Shown piece by piece: positions 32,522 to 40,652 of a stretch of 64,000 nt of DNA. A program made the position numbers and the translations under genes. Origin of the DNA: UBA721 sp002705165 (GTDB taxonomy: Bacteria; Planctomycetota; Planctomycetia; Pirellulales; Pirellulaceae); contig JBJLEF010000001.1 in NCBI GenBank assembly GCA_045565995.1, positions 1,984,001 through 2,048,000 of the forward strand, given 5' to 3'. The notes below the pieces were generated by a model. It saw nothing but the letters and a program-made list of their open reading frames with translations. It did not search any database and was not told the DNA's origin. The stretch's first letter is position 1. Every line of letters starts with the position of its first letter.

Positions 32522-34039
32522 CTAACTTTCGATCCTATTGACGGCATCCAGAATGGCCTTAATCGTAGATTCCACGGTATCAGTGGATGTACCACGGCCG
32601 CGATAAACCGTGCCCTGATACTCAATCTCTACCAGTACTTCCCCGATGGCATCTCGACCCAGCGTCGCACTACGAACTTGATAGTCTTTACAAGTAATTT
32701 CCAGTCCGGTAATTTTTTCGACAGCCCAAAAAGCAGCGTCGATTGGCCCGTCACCTTCTGCCACTTCTTCGATTATTTTCTGACCATCACGCGCGAGTGT
32801 TAATTTGCAAATCGGCGTTTCACCGGAGGTGGCTTTGACATCAAAAGCGACCAATGACCACCCGTTTTCAGTTTCACCTCCATGAATCCGTTGCTGAATC
32901 AAGGCGTGGATATCACCGTCGTAAATTTCTTTTTTCTTATCAGCGAGTTTTTTGAATGCATCAAATACTTCCTGCAATTGTTCACCATCGAGGTGATAGC
33001 CAAGTTCACGAGCGCGGTCGCCTAAGGCAGCGCGTCCCGAGTGTTTCCCAAGAACCAGATCGGTTTTGGCAAGGCCGACATCTTCCGGACGCATAATCTC
33101 ATAGGTTGTACGTTCCTTCAGCATACCGTCCTGATGAATTCCCGCTTCGTGGGCAAAGGCATTTTGCCCCACAATTGCTTTGTTGCGTTGGACGGCCATT
33201 CCTGTAATGGAAGTGAGTAGGCGACTTGTAGGAACAAGTCGTTGCGTATTAACGTTGGTTTCAAGGTTGTAGAAGTCCTGGCGTGTCTTCATGGCCATAA
33301 CGACTTCTTCCAGCGAGCAGTTGCCAGCTCGTTCTCCAATTCCGTTGACAGTGCATTCGATTTGGCCCGCGCCATTCTGAACAGCAGCCAGGCTATTGGC
33401 AACGGCTAAACCTAAGTCATTGTGGCAGTGGATGCTGATGACAGCTTTATCGATGTTCGGAACACGATTAAACAGCATTGAAATGGTCTCCCCCATTTGT
33501 TGAGGAGTGGCATAACCAACGGTGTCCGGAATGTTGATTGTTGAAGCACCTGCGGTGATGGCAGCTTCGACGACTTCACAGAGGAAATCGTGCTCGGTCC
33601 GGGCGGCGTCTTCCGGGGAGAATTCAATATCGTCACAGTAGCTGTGAGCTCTGGAAACACCTTCAACGGCGCGGGCGATAATCTGTTCGCGGCTCATCTT
33701 CAGCTTAAACTCGCGGTGAATAGCACTCGTCGCCAAAAAGACATGAATCCGACTTTGTTCAGCATGCTGGAGAGCTTCCCAGGCCCGGTCAATATCCTTG
33801 TCGCTACAACGAGCCAGCCCGCAAAAAATTGTCCCTCTCATGGTACTACTGATTTCACGAACGGCTTCAAAGTCCCCCGGAGAGGCGATGGGAAATCCCG
33901 CTTCCATGACGTCGACGCCAAGATTGATCAAAGCCTGAGCCAGTTCCAGCTTTTCAGCTAGATTCATGCTGCAACCAGGCGACTGTTCACCGTCGCGAAG
34001 TGTTGTGTCAAAGATTGTTATGTTTCGAGTGTCACTCAT
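32522..34039 (-). CDS. leuA: 2-isopropylmalate synthase
   Basis: 505 residues, the usual length. It condenses acetyl-CoA with 2-oxoisovalerate, the first committed step of leucine synthesis. Visible: TTLRDGEQSPG near residue 15 (metal and substrate Arg-Asp), SIHCHNDLGLAVANSLA (HxH metal ligands), NGIGERAGNCSLEEV, and a C-terminal allosteric LeuA dimer domain beginning near residue 390 (SGETPICKLTLARDGQ). The partner gene leuB is 5.4 kb away on the same strand, separated by unrelated genes. Confidence 0.95.
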   Translation of the reverse strand: MSDTRNITIFDTTLRDGEQSPGCSMNLAEKLELAQALINLGVDVMEAGFPIASPGDFEAVREISSTMRGTIFCGLARCSDKDIDRAWEALQHAEQSRIHVFLATSAIHREFKLKMSREQIIARAVEGVSRAHSYCDDIEFSPEDAARTEHDFLCEVVEAAITAGASTINIPDTVGYATPQQMGETISMLFNRVPNIDKAVISIHCHNDLGLAVANSLAAVQNGAGQIECTVNGIGERAGNCSLEEVVMAMKTRQDFYNLETNVNTQRLVPTSRLLTSITGMAVQRNKAIVGQNAFAHEAGIHQDGMLKERTTYEIMRPEDVGLAKTDLVLGKHSGRAALGDRARELGYHLDGEQLQEVFDAFKKLADKKKEIYDGDIHALIQQRIHGGETENGWSLVAFDVKATSGETPICKLTLARDGQKIIEEVAEGDGPIDAAFWAVEKITGLEITCKDYQVRSATLGRDAIGEVLVEIEYQGTVYRGRGTSTDTVESTIKAILDAVNRIES

Positions 34040-34250
34040 TGGTCTAACTGTGCTTTTATGATTTCAAATTCACTGGGAATAACGCCGCTGTGGATTCGTG
34101 GCGACGATTAAGCCATTCCGCTCGCGGATGCCGGCCTTAAACCGACGCGATAAGTAAGAGGATTACATGGGCCGCAGCGGCACATGGTCCCGTCGTTCGT
34201 CTTGTTTTGAATTTGAGCATCTGTCCGTCAGGGAATCGTATCTAAACCAT
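34040..34250 (-). promoter_or_regulatory. leuA upstream region with GC-rich dyad
   Basis: A 211-bp leader region lies between the terminator of the upstream unit and the leuA start. CATGG-GCCGC-A-GCGGC-ACATG at 34166-34186 is an extended inverted repeat, and other short dyads (CGCTCGCGG) are present. No leucine-rich leader peptide or T-box consensus was seen, so the mode of control is not resolved. Confidence 0.3.
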
Positions 34251-34251
34251 T

Positions 34252-34280
34252 AAAAAAACCCGAGGTTTGAGGCCTCGGGT
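34252..34280 (-). terminator. Rho-independent terminator
   Basis: On the minus strand an ACCCGAGG/CCTCGGGT stem with a 7-base loop is followed by a run of seven T. It ends the sigma-factor operon (34508-36692) before leuA. Confidence 0.9.
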
Positions 34281-34507
34281 GTATCGTGTGGAATTTGTTT
34301 CTCTACTACATACACCCTACATTCGCACTAAAAGTACGCTCAGTAAGCCTGGTAATAGTAAGAGCCGTGAAGCCATGGACAATTTCCTTTAGTTTCTATT
34401 CTTTGACTCTAATTTAGAAAGCCCGTTTTTGCAACCTGTGGTTTTAAGGAGAGGAAAGTAAAACAACGAGGCTTATATTGAGATTGTCTTACAGCCTCAG
34501 CTGCTTT

Positions 34508-35509
34508 CTACCTGCTCAGTAGATCACTACTGTAGCGAGGCGAGGCAATCCGTGTTTGATTACGGTTCAGACCTGCTGGTGGTACCTGCTGTTGAAGTGT
34601 CGGTGGGGCGTATCGTCCGACCTCAGGCGGAGCTATTTTCGATATGTCGATCTGAGGATAGCCATCATATTCTGGTAAAGACCAGATCTGAGAAGCATCT
34701 CCTATATTGTTATTAATTTGGTATCGTGGCACATCAATTTGGAATGCCAACTGGTTTTCCGTCCCCGGGAGCAGTTGAATTTGGACTCGGTGAGGTAATG
34801 AGACTCCGTGTCGTGGATAGAAGCTATGCTCGGAGGCTTTGACACTGGCTAAAATCTGTCCATTGGCAAGTGTGAGATGTTGTTCCAGCACCCATCCGAA
34901 TCGATCGTCAACAATCATGCGACGCGAGACTTCCCCAGATGGTGACGGAAAGCGACTCCGGATTTCGTATTTTCCACCTTCCAATTCAAATGGGCCTTCA
35001 TGGTAACCTGCAGGGTCTAAATACACCAATCCAATGGCCTCCGTAATCCAGTTAAGATCGATAGGGAGAAAGTTACGAGCCGCAGTCGTAGCCAACTGAT
35101 CGTGATGTACATAGTAGACGGCGGGATCGGGTTGTTGTTTTACCCACAACCATGCTAACTTTTCGTTGCTTCCAAAATCCACTTCGGTGGCTGTAAAGTC
35201 AAACAAACCGGCCGTCATTCTGAATTTACGAGGTTGTTCCACAATCATTTGAGCTTTCAGTGTCGGAGCACCAGCGATTGAAATCCGTGCTCCTTGTGAT
35301 TGCAGCTGTTTTACTAGTCGGGTTGTATTCACAGCCGACATTAGTTCTTCCAAGGTCGGCTTTCCCTGAAACGCCACGGGAGGTAAGCCTGAGTGTTTTT
35401 GAACATAAGACTGCCATGGGCATCCTGTGAGTGTCAGGATGCAACTTGCGACGAAGGTAAGAATCATCCGTGAGATGGAATGAGTGAATATTGTATGGCG
35501 GTGAATCAT
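34508..35509 (-). CDS. Outer-membrane lipoprotein-like hypothetical protein
   Basis: 333 residues. A signal sequence with lipobox (ILTLTGC, Cys29) leads into a mature domain that begins LEELMSAVNTTRLVKQL and has a LolA/DUF4292-like beta pattern (AQMIVEQPRKFRMTAGLFD, LAWLWVKQQPDPAVYYV). The C-terminus is Pro/Gln-rich. The ATG overlaps the upstream stop by one base (TAATG), so it is translationally coupled to the 35509-35997 gene and, with it, to the sigma factor. It may be part of an envelope regulon. Confidence 0.65.
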   Translation of the reverse strand: MIHRHTIFTHSISRMILTFVASCILTLTGCPWQSYVQKHSGLPPVAFQGKPTLEELMSAVNTTRLVKQLQSQGARISIAGAPTLKAQMIVEQPRKFRMTAGLFDFTATEVDFGSNEKLAWLWVKQQPDPAVYYVHHDQLATTAARNFLPIDLNWITEAIGLVYLDPAGYHEGPFELEGGKYEIRSRFPSPSGEVSRRMIVDDRFGWVLEQHLTLANGQILASVKASEHSFYPRHGVSLPHRVQIQLLPGTENQLAFQIDVPRYQINNNIGDASQIWSLPEYDGYPQIDISKIAPPEVGRYAPPTLQQQVPPAGLNRNQTRIASPRYSSDLLSR

Positions 35510-35997
35510 TAGGCAGCATCCTTATACAACATTGCTACAAGCTGTCCCTGAATCTCTTCCACTTCTTGAGCATCAGGATAAGTCACAGGAACTTTGTACT
35601 CCTGCTCGTTCTTGGAACTGCTGACAATCATTAATTCATTGCCTGCTTCGTCCTGTTCATTGCCTTCAAGTCTCATCATGCGTTTACGGATCATTAGCAA
35701 AGCGAGTACAAAGGCCATGTTTGGATGTTCATTGGATTCCATCAGTTTTTCGAAATACTGTAGAACCACTTCGTCTGGAGCAAGCGTCACTTTGACGCCA
35801 TCTTCCTCCGGCACATCGGATTTCCACCATGCCAGTGCATTGTCCGGAGCTCCTTCCCATCCGGCCAGACTGTAGTCATGTCGAACTACTTCATCGGCTT
35901 CGGTGACCAATACAGAGTAAAAGGAATGCCCCGGTTGTAATGTCTCTCCCGTTTTGTGGCAGAGTCGAGTCGCTTTTTTGATGTGAAACTCGAGCAT
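35509..35997 (-). CDS. Conserved planctomycete-type protein, function unknown
   Basis: Starting at MLEFHIKKATR (35997) gives 162 residues; a TTG at 36042 would add 15 residues. The N-terminal ATRLCHKTGETLQPGHSFYSVL motif and LAGWEGAPDNALAWWKSDVP look well conserved. The second half is helical and acidic. No enzyme motif is visible. The gene lies between an ECF sigma factor and a lipoprotein in one operon, which suggests an adaptor or regulatory role. Confidence 0.65.
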   Translation of the reverse strand: MLEFHIKKATRLCHKTGETLQPGHSFYSVLVTEADEVVRHDYSLAGWEGAPDNALAWWKSDVPEEDGVKVTLAPDEVVLQYFEKLMESNEHPNMAFVLALLMIRKRMMRLEGNEQDEAGNELMIVSSSKNEQEYKVPVTYPDAQEVEEIQGQLVAMLYKDAA

Positions 35998-36062
35998 CAC
36001 AAAGACCTGGACTCCTTTCCAGCGGGGATCGTTAGTTTGCAATTGGGGAGGGCTAAATGTGG

Positions 36063-36692
36063 TTAATGCGTGCCGACATGCTTTCGTAGTCTTTGTCGGG
36101 CACGGCTTAGTGTGGGACCAATGCTGTTTTCAGGGACGCCGGTGAGACCGCTGATCTCATGATAGCTGCGTCCTTCCAGGTGGTAGAGTTTAACAACTTC
36201 ACGTTCATTGCCGTCGAGTACGCTTAATAACTGTGCGACGATTTCCTGATTTTCCAAAAGATGATCTGCATTTGGCTGATGGTCTTGTACAGTATCAGGA
36301 TTGTCGAGTGATAATTTGAAGGCATAAACCTGAGATCTCTCTCCTTCCTCGGCTTCCGCTGAGGACCCGGTCTCTGTCGTTCTGGGGTGACGACGTTTAA
36401 CGACTTCACGAACTACGATTCGTCGTACGATGACAGCCAGATAAGTTGCTAATGAACTATTGCCTCGGAAATTCCGTAAAACAGAATAATCGTCTTTCAC
36501 AAGTTGAAGAAAGACCTCGGCAGTGTAGTCTTCAATGTCCGGATCGGTGATTAACAGACTCCGTGACTTGGCTGTATGGTTGATCGTGTGAATTACCAAA
36601 CCGATGTAGCGGTCGACAAATGCTTCCCAGGCGCGTGGAGCACGGGAAAGGCATCGCTCGATTAAGTCACGGTCAAATTCGGAAAGTGCCAC
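36063..36692 (-). CDS. ECF-type RNA polymerase sigma factor
   Basis: 209 residues. Sigma region 2 is visible at about residues 15-95 (WEAFVDRYIGLVIHTI, EDYTAEVFLQLVKDDYSVLRNFRGNSSLATYLAVIVRRIVVRE), and region 4 at about 148-205 (LDGNEREVVKLYHLEGRSYHEISGLTGVPENSIGPTLSRARQRLRKH). Between them is an acidic linker. No anti-sigma factor is recognised adjacent, but the two downstream co-transcribed genes are candidates for control or output. The divergent 406-bp upstream region is AT-rich. Confidence 0.85.
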   Translation of the reverse strand: MALSEFDRDLIERCLSRAPRAWEAFVDRYIGLVIHTINHTAKSRSLLITDPDIEDYTAEVFLQLVKDDYSVLRNFRGNSSLATYLAVIVRRIVVREVVKRRHPRTTETGSSAEAEEGERSQVYAFKLSLDNPDTVQDHQPNADHLLENQEIVAQLLSVLDGNEREVVKLYHLEGRSYHEISGLTGVPENSIGPTLSRARQRLRKHVGTH

Positions 36693-37098
36693 GATAAATC
36701 GCTGTCACAAGAATTTCAGGAATTAGAGAAGAGGCATACATATCCCCTCAAGCTCAATGGATTCTAGAAATCTAGGCGTTTTGGGGCAATATGAATCGAG
36801 CCGTCGGTTGGCCCAAACCTAGCAATTCATTGCTTGTTTTTAGAGGATTGAAAACAGACATTTATCGGTAAAACCGAATGGTTAGAGCCAAATTCGGGAA
36901 AAATGAGGTTTTTCATTAAAAGATTTGCCAAAAGCTGTGGTCGACAATTAAGTTTTTTGATTAAATTACCACTGAATAGTCCAAATTAGTAAAAATCTAT
37001 CTAAGAAACGCCGATTCTGGACATAGCCGTATATATCAATTCATCGCTGATTTGTAGTGATTCTCGCCGGTCGCTGCAACAAGTAGAGGAGAATCCTC
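36693..37098. other. AT-rich divergent intergenic region
   Basis: Contains no gene. It separates the sigma-factor start (minus) from ferredoxin (plus) and should hold both promoters. Long A/T runs (GTTTTTTGATTAAATTACC) are present; no clear operator was seen. Confidence 0.5.
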
Positions 37099-37371
37099 AT
37101 GACCCATGTTGTTTGCCAACCATGTTTTGCATGCAAGTACACTGATTGTGTTGTTGTTTGCCCTGTAGAGTGTTTCTACGAGGGGGAGCAAATGCTTTAT
37201 ATTCACCCGGAAGAATGCATCGACTGTGAGGCCTGTGTGCCTGAGTGTCCAGTGGAAGCTATTTTCCATGAAGATAACGTACCTGAAGGACAGGAAGGTT
37301 TTATCGAGCTAAACGCTGAACTTTCTCCTCAGTTAGAAGTTATCACTGAGAAGAAAGACCCATTGGTTTAG
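37099..37371 (+). CDS. fdxA: Ferredoxin, [3Fe-4S][4Fe-4S] type
   Basis: 90 residues. The two cluster motifs are VCQPCFACKYTDCVVVCPVECF (three or four cysteines, with the extra FACKYTDC spacing typical of 7Fe ferredoxins) and CIDCEACVPECPVEAI (a full CxxCxxCxxxCP). A short acidic C-terminal tail follows. It transfers single electrons in the cytoplasm. GGAGA lies 8 bp before the ATG. It is followed by a strong terminator. Confidence 0.9.
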   Translation: MTHVVCQPCFACKYTDCVVVCPVECFYEGEQMLYIHPEECIDCEACVPECPVEAIFHEDNVPEGQEGFIELNAELSPQLEVITEKKDPLV

Positions 37372-37400
37372 TAACAACCATTGGAATTTGATTCAAACGA

Positions 37401-37433
37401 AAGACGTGCTGATTCACTTCAGCACGTCTTTTT
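37401..37433 (+). terminator. Rho-independent terminator after fdxA
   Basis: AAGACGTGCTGA and TCAGCACGTCTT form a perfect 12-bp stem around TTCACT, followed by TTT. It is shared by the convergent fdxA and HNH genes. Confidence 0.9.
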
Positions 37434-37461
37434 ATATATTCTGGGCAAACTGAAAGGGCCG

Positions 37462-38079
37462 TTAGGCAATTCTCTGAGTTCGCAGGAAGGGTTGCCAGGC
37501 TTCGATATGCTCGTGTTCTATATTTAGAGTTATCGATTCTAATGGATGTGGCCGAGTTGGCTTGGTGAGTAGTTGCATGTTGGCTTCCCGAGGGGTTCGG
37601 CAGCCTTTGCGAGTATTGCACTTCGTACAACTGCAGACGATATTTTCCCAGGAAGTATCCCCTCCCTTACTCCGAGGCTTCACGTGATCGAGGCTTAGCT
37701 GATTGAAGCTAAGTTGTTTTCCACAGTACTGACACTGGCGGTTATCTCGTAAATAAAGATTCTTCCGACTAAAACGCATCGTTGTCTTTGGGATTTTATC
37801 GTAATTGATAAGACGAATGACTTTGGGGACTTCGATCTTTTGCCGCGACGACTGAATCCAATTATTAATCAGTTTCTCCTCCATACGCAATAAACTCAGT
37901 TCTTGCCAGAATTCGAAGGAGTAGTTGCAGAATTGTTGATCTTCGACGTCAATGACTTCAGCTGACTCGCGACACAAAAGGATAAAGGCCTGCCGACCCG
38001 AGATGATCTGCATTGCCATATAGAATTGATTGAGAAGTAGGACGTTTGAGTGCAGGCCCTGCCTATCGGACGCAATCAT
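37462..38079 (-). CDS. HNH endonuclease family protein
   Basis: 205 residues. The N-terminal half is uncharacterised (LNQFYMAMQIISGRQAFILL). From about residue 115 there is an HNH core with zinc cysteines: QCQYCGKQLSFNQLSLDHVKPRSKGGDTSWENIVCSCTKCNTRKG. Here the H of LDHV, the N of WENI and the CxxC pairs are all present. Such stand-alone HNH genes are frequent in planctomycetes and need not be linked to mobile elements. Its cellular target is unknown. Confidence 0.8.
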   Translation of the reverse strand: MIASDRQGLHSNVLLLNQFYMAMQIISGRQAFILLCRESAEVIDVEDQQFCNYSFEFWQELSLLRMEEKLINNWIQSSRQKIEVPKVIRLINYDKIPKTTMRFSRKNLYLRDNRQCQYCGKQLSFNQLSLDHVKPRSKGGDTSWENIVCSCTKCNTRKGCRTPREANMQLLTKPTRPHPLESITLNIEHEHIEAWQPFLRTQRIA

Positions 38080-38368
38080 GCGTCGACTCCTTTCTCTGAA
38101 TTGGCTACAAGGCGTCTTCAGTCGTGCGACGATTAACTCGTATGCGAGTCACCATTTGCACGCATACTAAACCTATTAAGATGTTAGCACTCTCTGTGGA
38201 ATACCCGCAAATTAATTTTCTGAAAAGTCATTTTGAATTTCAGTTCACATTCTGTTGCAATTTTTGAGTCCGGATGATTACATTAAAAGAAGATGACATG
38301 GATGATCATCCACACCTTTTCAAACACTTGCATTCGCAAGACCATTTTCAATCTAGGAAATCATTGAA

Positions 38369-38674
38369 ATGATTCATTACTCCTGTGATTGTTGCAAACG
38401 TCCGATCGACAGTAGAACTGACCTACGCTATGTTGTGAAACTTGAAGTTCAGGCCACGATGGATTTGCCTGAGTTGGAGTCAACCGAAGAAGAGCGTGAT
38501 CACCTACTGGAGATTGAAGAGTTGCTAGATGAGTTGGGGGAGCCCAATTTGGATTACGTTGACGAAGATTATCAACGCCGCCGCTACGACCTTTGTTCCC
38601 AGTGCTATCAGGATTACATCAAGAATCCGTTAGGTATCGAGAAGACTCACCGAGTCGGCTTTAGCAAGAATTAA
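38369..38674 (+). CDS. Small cysteine-rich acidic protein
   Basis: 101 residues. N-terminal CDCCKRPID and C-terminal LCSQCYQDYI give two paired-cysteine motifs that could form a zinc site bridging the ends. The middle is strongly acidic (LPELESTEEERDHLLEIEELLDELGEP). No family name is known to me. The ATG at 38369 follows a run of AT-rich sequence with weak ribosome binding signals. Confidence 0.6.
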   Translation: MIHYSCDCCKRPIDSRTDLRYVVKLEVQATMDLPELESTEEERDHLLEIEELLDELGEPNLDYVDEDYQRRRYDLCSQCYQDYIKNPLGIEKTHRVGFSKN

Positions 38675-38711
38675 ACGTACGGACTGCTGCAGATCTTTGA
38701 AGTGCCTGGTT

Positions 38712-39290
38712 TTAGCTATGCATGCGTGGCAGCGTATCGCCTTGATGAATAATCTCTGCTTCGCTTCTGGCCAGTTCCATAAGGCGTAGTTCGACTTCAC
38801 GCTTGGCAGCAAAGCCCTCGGCGAGTTGCACGTAGATCGAATAGTGACGGGCCTCGGATTCGAACAGCTGATCGTAGAAATCGGATAACTCCACATCGTC
38901 GATATGGTGGCGAAGCAGGTCAAACCGCTCGCAGCTACGAGCTTCAATCAACGCAGCAACAAGTAGCCGATCCACTGCTCGTTGGGGTTCCTGCGGTCGA
39001 ATTAACTCCTTCATTTGGCGACCATAATTACTTTGAGAAAGTCGTCGAAACGGAATGTTACGTTTTTTGAGCATCCCCAGTACCTGATGGAAGTGTTCCA
39101 GTTCTTCATTGACGATTTCCGTCATCTTCACGGTTAACTCTTCATGCTCGATATACGACATCATTAAATTGAGAGCGGCGCGGGCGGCTTTGTTTTCACA
39201 GTGCGCATGATCTATCAGGATCTCGTCCAGATGGTTGTCCACCTGTTTGAGCCAACGCTCGGGAGATTCCGTTTTTAAGTTGAGCATCAT
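38712..39290 (-). CDS. miaE: tRNA-(ms2io6A)-hydroxylase, MiaE-like
   Basis: 192 residues with a diiron carboxylate helical bundle: LIDHAHCENKAARAALNLM (ExxH-like ligands), EELEHFHQVLGML (ExxxH), EARSCERFDLL and EARHYSIYVQLA. This pattern fits MiaE, which hydroxylates the isopentenyl-type modification at tRNA position 37. It requires MiaA/MiaB elsewhere. The gene is divided from leuB by a terminator and appears monocistronic. Confidence 0.85.
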   Translation of the reverse strand: MMLNLKTESPERWLKQVDNHLDEILIDHAHCENKAARAALNLMMSYIEHEELTVKMTEIVNEELEHFHQVLGMLKKRNIPFRRLSQSNYGRQMKELIRPQEPQRAVDRLLVAALIEARSCERFDLLRHHIDDVELSDFYDQLFESEARHYSIYVQLAEGFAAKREVELRLMELARSEAEIIHQGDTLPRMHS

Positions 39291-39322
39291 TATTGTCAGA
39301 GTCTGGCCTTTGAGAAGGGCAT

Positions 39323-39360
39323 AAAAAAACGCGGCATGCGTGAAGCGATGACCGCGTATT
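39323..39360 (-). terminator. Terminator downstream of leuB
   Basis: The minus strand has ACGCGG, a 17-base loop and CCGCGT followed by seven T. Confidence 0.8.
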
Positions 39361-39394
39361 TTATTTTAATCGTGATGCTGTGACAGCCTAAGTA

Positions 39395-40453
39395 TTACAG
39401 ATTTTCACAAACCAGGTCACCCACTTCCGTGGTGGAGTAACCCATACGTCCTGCTGACATGCTTTCCATTTTGGTTCCCGTGACAACCTTAATTGCTGTG
39501 GTAACCTTGTCGGCGGACTCAGAATGTCCCATCTGCTCAAGCAGCATTCCCATCGCAGCGATCGCAGCGATCGGGTTGATTACGTTTTGGCCGGTATACT
39601 TGGGAGCACTTCCGCCCATACATTCAAACATACTCGTTCCACCAGGGTCGGGGTTGATATTCCCGCCAGCAGCAACACCCATACCGCCTTGGATCATTGC
39701 TCCGAGGTCAGTGATGATGTCACCAAACATATTGGTCGTGACCACGACATCGTAATACTCAGGGTTCTTCACGAACCACATACAGGCCGCGTCGATGTGA
39801 TTGTAATCAGCTTCCACGTCAGGATAGTCTTTGGCTACATCCTGATAGGTACGCCAGAGAAGGTCGTGACCGTAGGTCAAAACGTTGGTTTTACCGACGA
39901 GTGTCAGACGCTTGCCCTGGGGATTGTTGCGTTTGCGAGTGTACTCGAAAGCATAGCGAATAATTCGTTCACAGCCTTTGCGAGTATAAATTGCAGTTTG
40001 AGAAGCCACTTCATCCGGAGTCCCCTTCTTCAGGAATCCACCAATGCCGCAGTACATATCTTCGGTATTCTCACGAATCACGACAAAGTCGATATCTTCA
40101 GGGCCTTTACCCGCCAAAGGTGTTTCCACTCCCGGATAAAGAGTGACTGGTCGTAGGTTGACGTACTGATCAAGTGCAAAACGCAGGTTGAGCAGAAGGC
40201 CTTTCTCAAGGATTCCAGGCTGTACGTCGGGGTGGCCGATGGCTCCCAGATAGATTGCGTCTTTTTCTTTCAGTTCATCGACGGCGCCTTCCGGTAGGAG
40301 TTCACCTGTTTGGAGGTAACGGTCACCCCCAAAATCGTAGTTAGTCAATTCGTACTCAAAACCATCCTGTTCTGAGACTGCTTTCAGCACTTTGAGTGCT
40401 TCGTTCGTTACTTCCGGGCCGGTTCCGTCACCAGGAATGACAGCAATTTTCAT
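39395..40453 (-). CDS. leuB: 3-isopropylmalate dehydrogenase
   Basis: 352 residues, MKIAVIPGDGTGPEVTNEALKVL onwards. Family marks are LGAIGHPDVQPGILEKGLLLNLRFALDQYVNLRP (substrate Arg residues), VVIRENTEDMYCG, VGKTNVLTYGHDLLW (active-site Lys region), and MFGDIITDLGAMIQGGMGVAAGGNINP (metal Asp). NAD-dependent oxidative decarboxylation of 3-isopropylmalate gives leucine's keto acid. Related tartrate or isocitrate dehydrogenases are alternatives, but leuA in the same region and the length favour LeuB. Confidence 0.85.
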   Translation of the reverse strand: MKIAVIPGDGTGPEVTNEALKVLKAVSEQDGFEYELTNYDFGGDRYLQTGELLPEGAVDELKEKDAIYLGAIGHPDVQPGILEKGLLLNLRFALDQYVNLRPVTLYPGVETPLAGKGPEDIDFVVIRENTEDMYCGIGGFLKKGTPDEVASQTAIYTRKGCERIIRYAFEYTRKRNNPQGKRLTLVGKTNVLTYGHDLLWRTYQDVAKDYPDVEADYNHIDAACMWFVKNPEYYDVVVTTNMFGDIITDLGAMIQGGMGVAAGGNINPDPGGTSMFECMGGSAPKYTGQNVINPIAAIAAMGMLLEQMGHSESADKVTTAIKVVTGTKMESMSAGRMGYSTTEVGDLVCENL

Positions 40454-40652
40454 TGGTGTGCTTCTTTCGTGAGAACTATATGAGTTGGTTCTTATTTGTG
40501 AAATTCGTACTTGGTACTGCGTATTGCCTTAAGGAGTACCGAAAAGTCGATTCTATCATTGGACGGAAAAACCGACTAGTAGACAGTATTGGTCAGTTTT
40601 CCGCTTCATTTTCGCCGACTTACGCTCGAAGGCGATTCAGCACATAATGATG

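Noticed and set aside
32312..32803. Plus-strand ORF through tRNA-Leu (AEAGLEPARP...LPIPPLGH)
   Set aside because: It is the well-known false translation of the antisense of a tRNA and continues antisense to leuA.
37462..38079. HNH gene as evidence of a mobile intron or phage
   Set aside because: It is a free-standing gene between ordinary genes with its own terminator, and no intron or split gene is nearby.
39524..40156. 210-codon plus-strand ORF
   Set aside because: Antisense to leuB, with no signal or domain features.
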